Under the pieces are notes generated by a model. The model had not been told where the DNA came from. It saw nothing but the letters and a program-made list of their open reading frames with translations, and made no database searches. A DNA stretch of 64,000 nucleotides from a candidate division FCPU426 bacterium (GTDB lineage: Bacteria; Oederibacteriota; JAAXVQ01; JAUVAV01): NCBI GenBank assembly GCA_030591525.1, contig JAUVAV010000001.1:40051-104050 (forward strand). The letters are read 5' to 3'. The first letter of the stretch is position 1. Each line of letters opens with the position of its first letter. The translations under genes were made by a program, and so were the position numbers. Positions 62,967-64,000 of the stretch are shown here, piece after piece.

Positions 62967-64000
62967 TCAAAGCGCACTTAAGGGTATGGAATATGTTGAC
63001 TCGGTTAAGGGCAGTGATTTTTCCGATAAGCAGATTACGCCGCCCGGACCGGATGGCATCTTCAATTTATTCAAAAGCGCAAAATGCCGAACCACATCTT
63101 TTTGGGGAGATGCGGTTTTTTTTATTTCCAGAGGATGGATGATTCCATCCTGCACAATCAAAATATCGATTTCTTTTTTATCTTTATCACGGTAGTAATA
63201 GATAGGCGCTCTACGTCCATTGTGCCAATAGCTTTTTAAAATTTCCGCCACCACCCAGGTTTCCAGCATAGCTCCGGACATAGCTCCGGCTTCCAGGGTT
63301 TCGGGACTGGACCACTCGGTTAGATAAGCACAGAGACCGGTATCTAAAAAATACAATTTAGGGGTTTTGACCAGACGTTTAGTGATATTGGTATGGTATG
63401 GCTCAAGCAGATAGATTATTCCCGATGCTTGCATAATAGAAAGCCAGTGCTTGACAGTATTGGGAGCCACATCAGCATCCCGCGCCAAATCCGACATGTT
63501 AAGCAGTTGTCCGGAACGAGCCGCGGTTGCCCGCAGAAAACGAAGAAATGTCATTTCGTCTCCTACTCTGGCCAGATCCCGAATATCCCGTTGCAAGTAG
63601 GTTTGCACATAGGACCCGAAGAAAATATCACGATCAACTTCCTCTGACATGGCAATTACAGGTAAAGCACCCCGCCAAATTATTCGGTAAGTATTTTTTA
63701 AAACGAGGGAAGGACTTAAATGCATCCGCTTTTGAATATCCGACAGTATCGGCAGGAATGGCGGCAAATTATGATCTTGTTGAAGCATTTCCCGCCGTGA
63801 AAATCCTGATAAATGCACCACTCCAATTCGACCTGCCAGAGACTCTGATACGCCTTGCATTAGTTGGAACTGCTGAGAACCGGTTAACCAAAACAAACCC
63901 GGCTCACGGCTTTTATCCGCCTCCATCTTTATATAAGGCAATAGTTCCGGAGCATACTGAATTTCATCGATTAAAATCGGCGGGGGAAATCTCTGCATGA
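62967..64000 (-). CDS. AAA-type ATPase with DUF4143 (partial, 5' end beyond the window)
   Basis: About 344 residues are present. They begin directly at the Walker B block (PPILIDEIQYAPELLPYIKM), so the ~60-70 N-terminal residues with the Walker A loop are outside the window. A GSQQFQLMQ sensor-1 motif follows, then YVQTYLQRDIRDLARVGDEM and the C-terminal DUF4143 nuclease-like domain (IYYYRDKDKKEIDILI, PLEIKKTASP; the E/D-x-K pattern resembles restriction-like folds). Such proteins are common in variable regions and of unknown function. The frame stays open at the right edge. Confidence 0.9.
   Translation of the reverse strand, partial: MQRFPPPILIDEIQYAPELLPYIKMEADKSREPGLFWLTGSQQFQLMQGVSESLAGRIGVVHLSGFSRREMLQQDHNLPPFLPILSDIQKRMHLSPSLVLKNTYRIIWRGALPVIAMSEEVDRDIFFGSYVQTYLQRDIRDLARVGDEMTFLRFLRATAARSGQLLNMSDLARDADVAPNTVKHWLSIMQASGIIYLLEPYHTNITKRLVKTPKLYFLDTGLCAYLTEWSSPETLEAGAMSGAMLETWVVAEILKSYWHNGRRAPIYYYRDKDKKEIDILIVQDGIIHPLEIKKTASPQKDVVRHFALLNKLKMPSGPGGVICLSEKSLPLTESTYSIPLSAL

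Overview
The window comes from an uncultivated-looking, diderm-type bacterium. Several products carry Sec signal peptides, lipoboxes or outer-membrane-like beta-strand patterns, and there is a two-subunit (alpha + beta) glycyl-tRNA synthetase. A SpoVG gene lies in a Firmicutes-like gene order (ispE, spoVG, glmU, prs, rplY, pth) together with the tRNA-Gln that is often next to prs in Proteobacteria. FG-GAP repeats joined to a FlgD-like C-terminal domain, and the many small palindromic intergenic elements, are typical of candidate-phylum genomes. I cannot name the phylum from this sequence alone. No phage, IS transposase, CRISPR array or restriction system is visible.

Layout. 1-5073: the N-terminus of an exported protein that runs off the left edge, and a giant secreted FG-GAP protein. 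5174-16974 (minus): housekeeping genes glyS, glyQ, recO, a YIP1 protein, a CorC/HlyC-type protein, ybeY, a LysM lipoprotein, aspS and ligA. 17354-20285 (plus): an operon of a carotenoid-desaturase-like FAD oxidoreductase, a small unknown protein and a soluble chemoreceptor-like protein. 20380-27361: glycogen debranching enzyme, TM-helix protein, uppP and a divergent pair of GAF/HD-GYP proteins. 27657-36742: Ca2+/cation exchanger, exported proteins, a secreted hydrolase with a PKD-like domain, a Ca2+-type P-ATPase and two tandem universal stress proteins. 37158-41090: SDR, relic ABC permease, SUI1/YciH factor, shortened four-helix-bundle gene, an RRM protein with a long repetitive tail, and tmRNA. 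41112-46056 (minus): a DprE2/DprE1-like pair, smpB and rnr. 46335-52206: tRNA-Leu, PRC-barrel protein, membrane protein plus AEC transporter, several small unknowns, SixA and a flavin reductase. 52626-61955 (minus): tRNA-Val, surE, lipoprotein, mgtC, comEA, pth, rplY, prs, glmU, tRNA-Gln, spoVG, ispE and a TPR lipoprotein. The right edge holds a cyclic-nucleotide-binding protein and a truncated DUF4143 ATPase.

The most unusual layer is non-coding. At least six families of short inverted-repeat elements sit between genes, and one sits inside a gene. One family (40478, 47153, 47403, 62863) shares terminal repeats. Two of its members, and a related motif at 52529, contain interleaved complementary arms in which both partners change together between copies. 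A second family (364, 9191, 25736, 36946) looks like non-autonomous IS200/IS605-type elements. Some elements supply the stop codon of the neighbouring gene. Functionally, trans-translation (ssrA, smpB, rnr) is clustered, and the DprE1/DprE2 pair points to a D-arabinose-type lipid-linked sugar.
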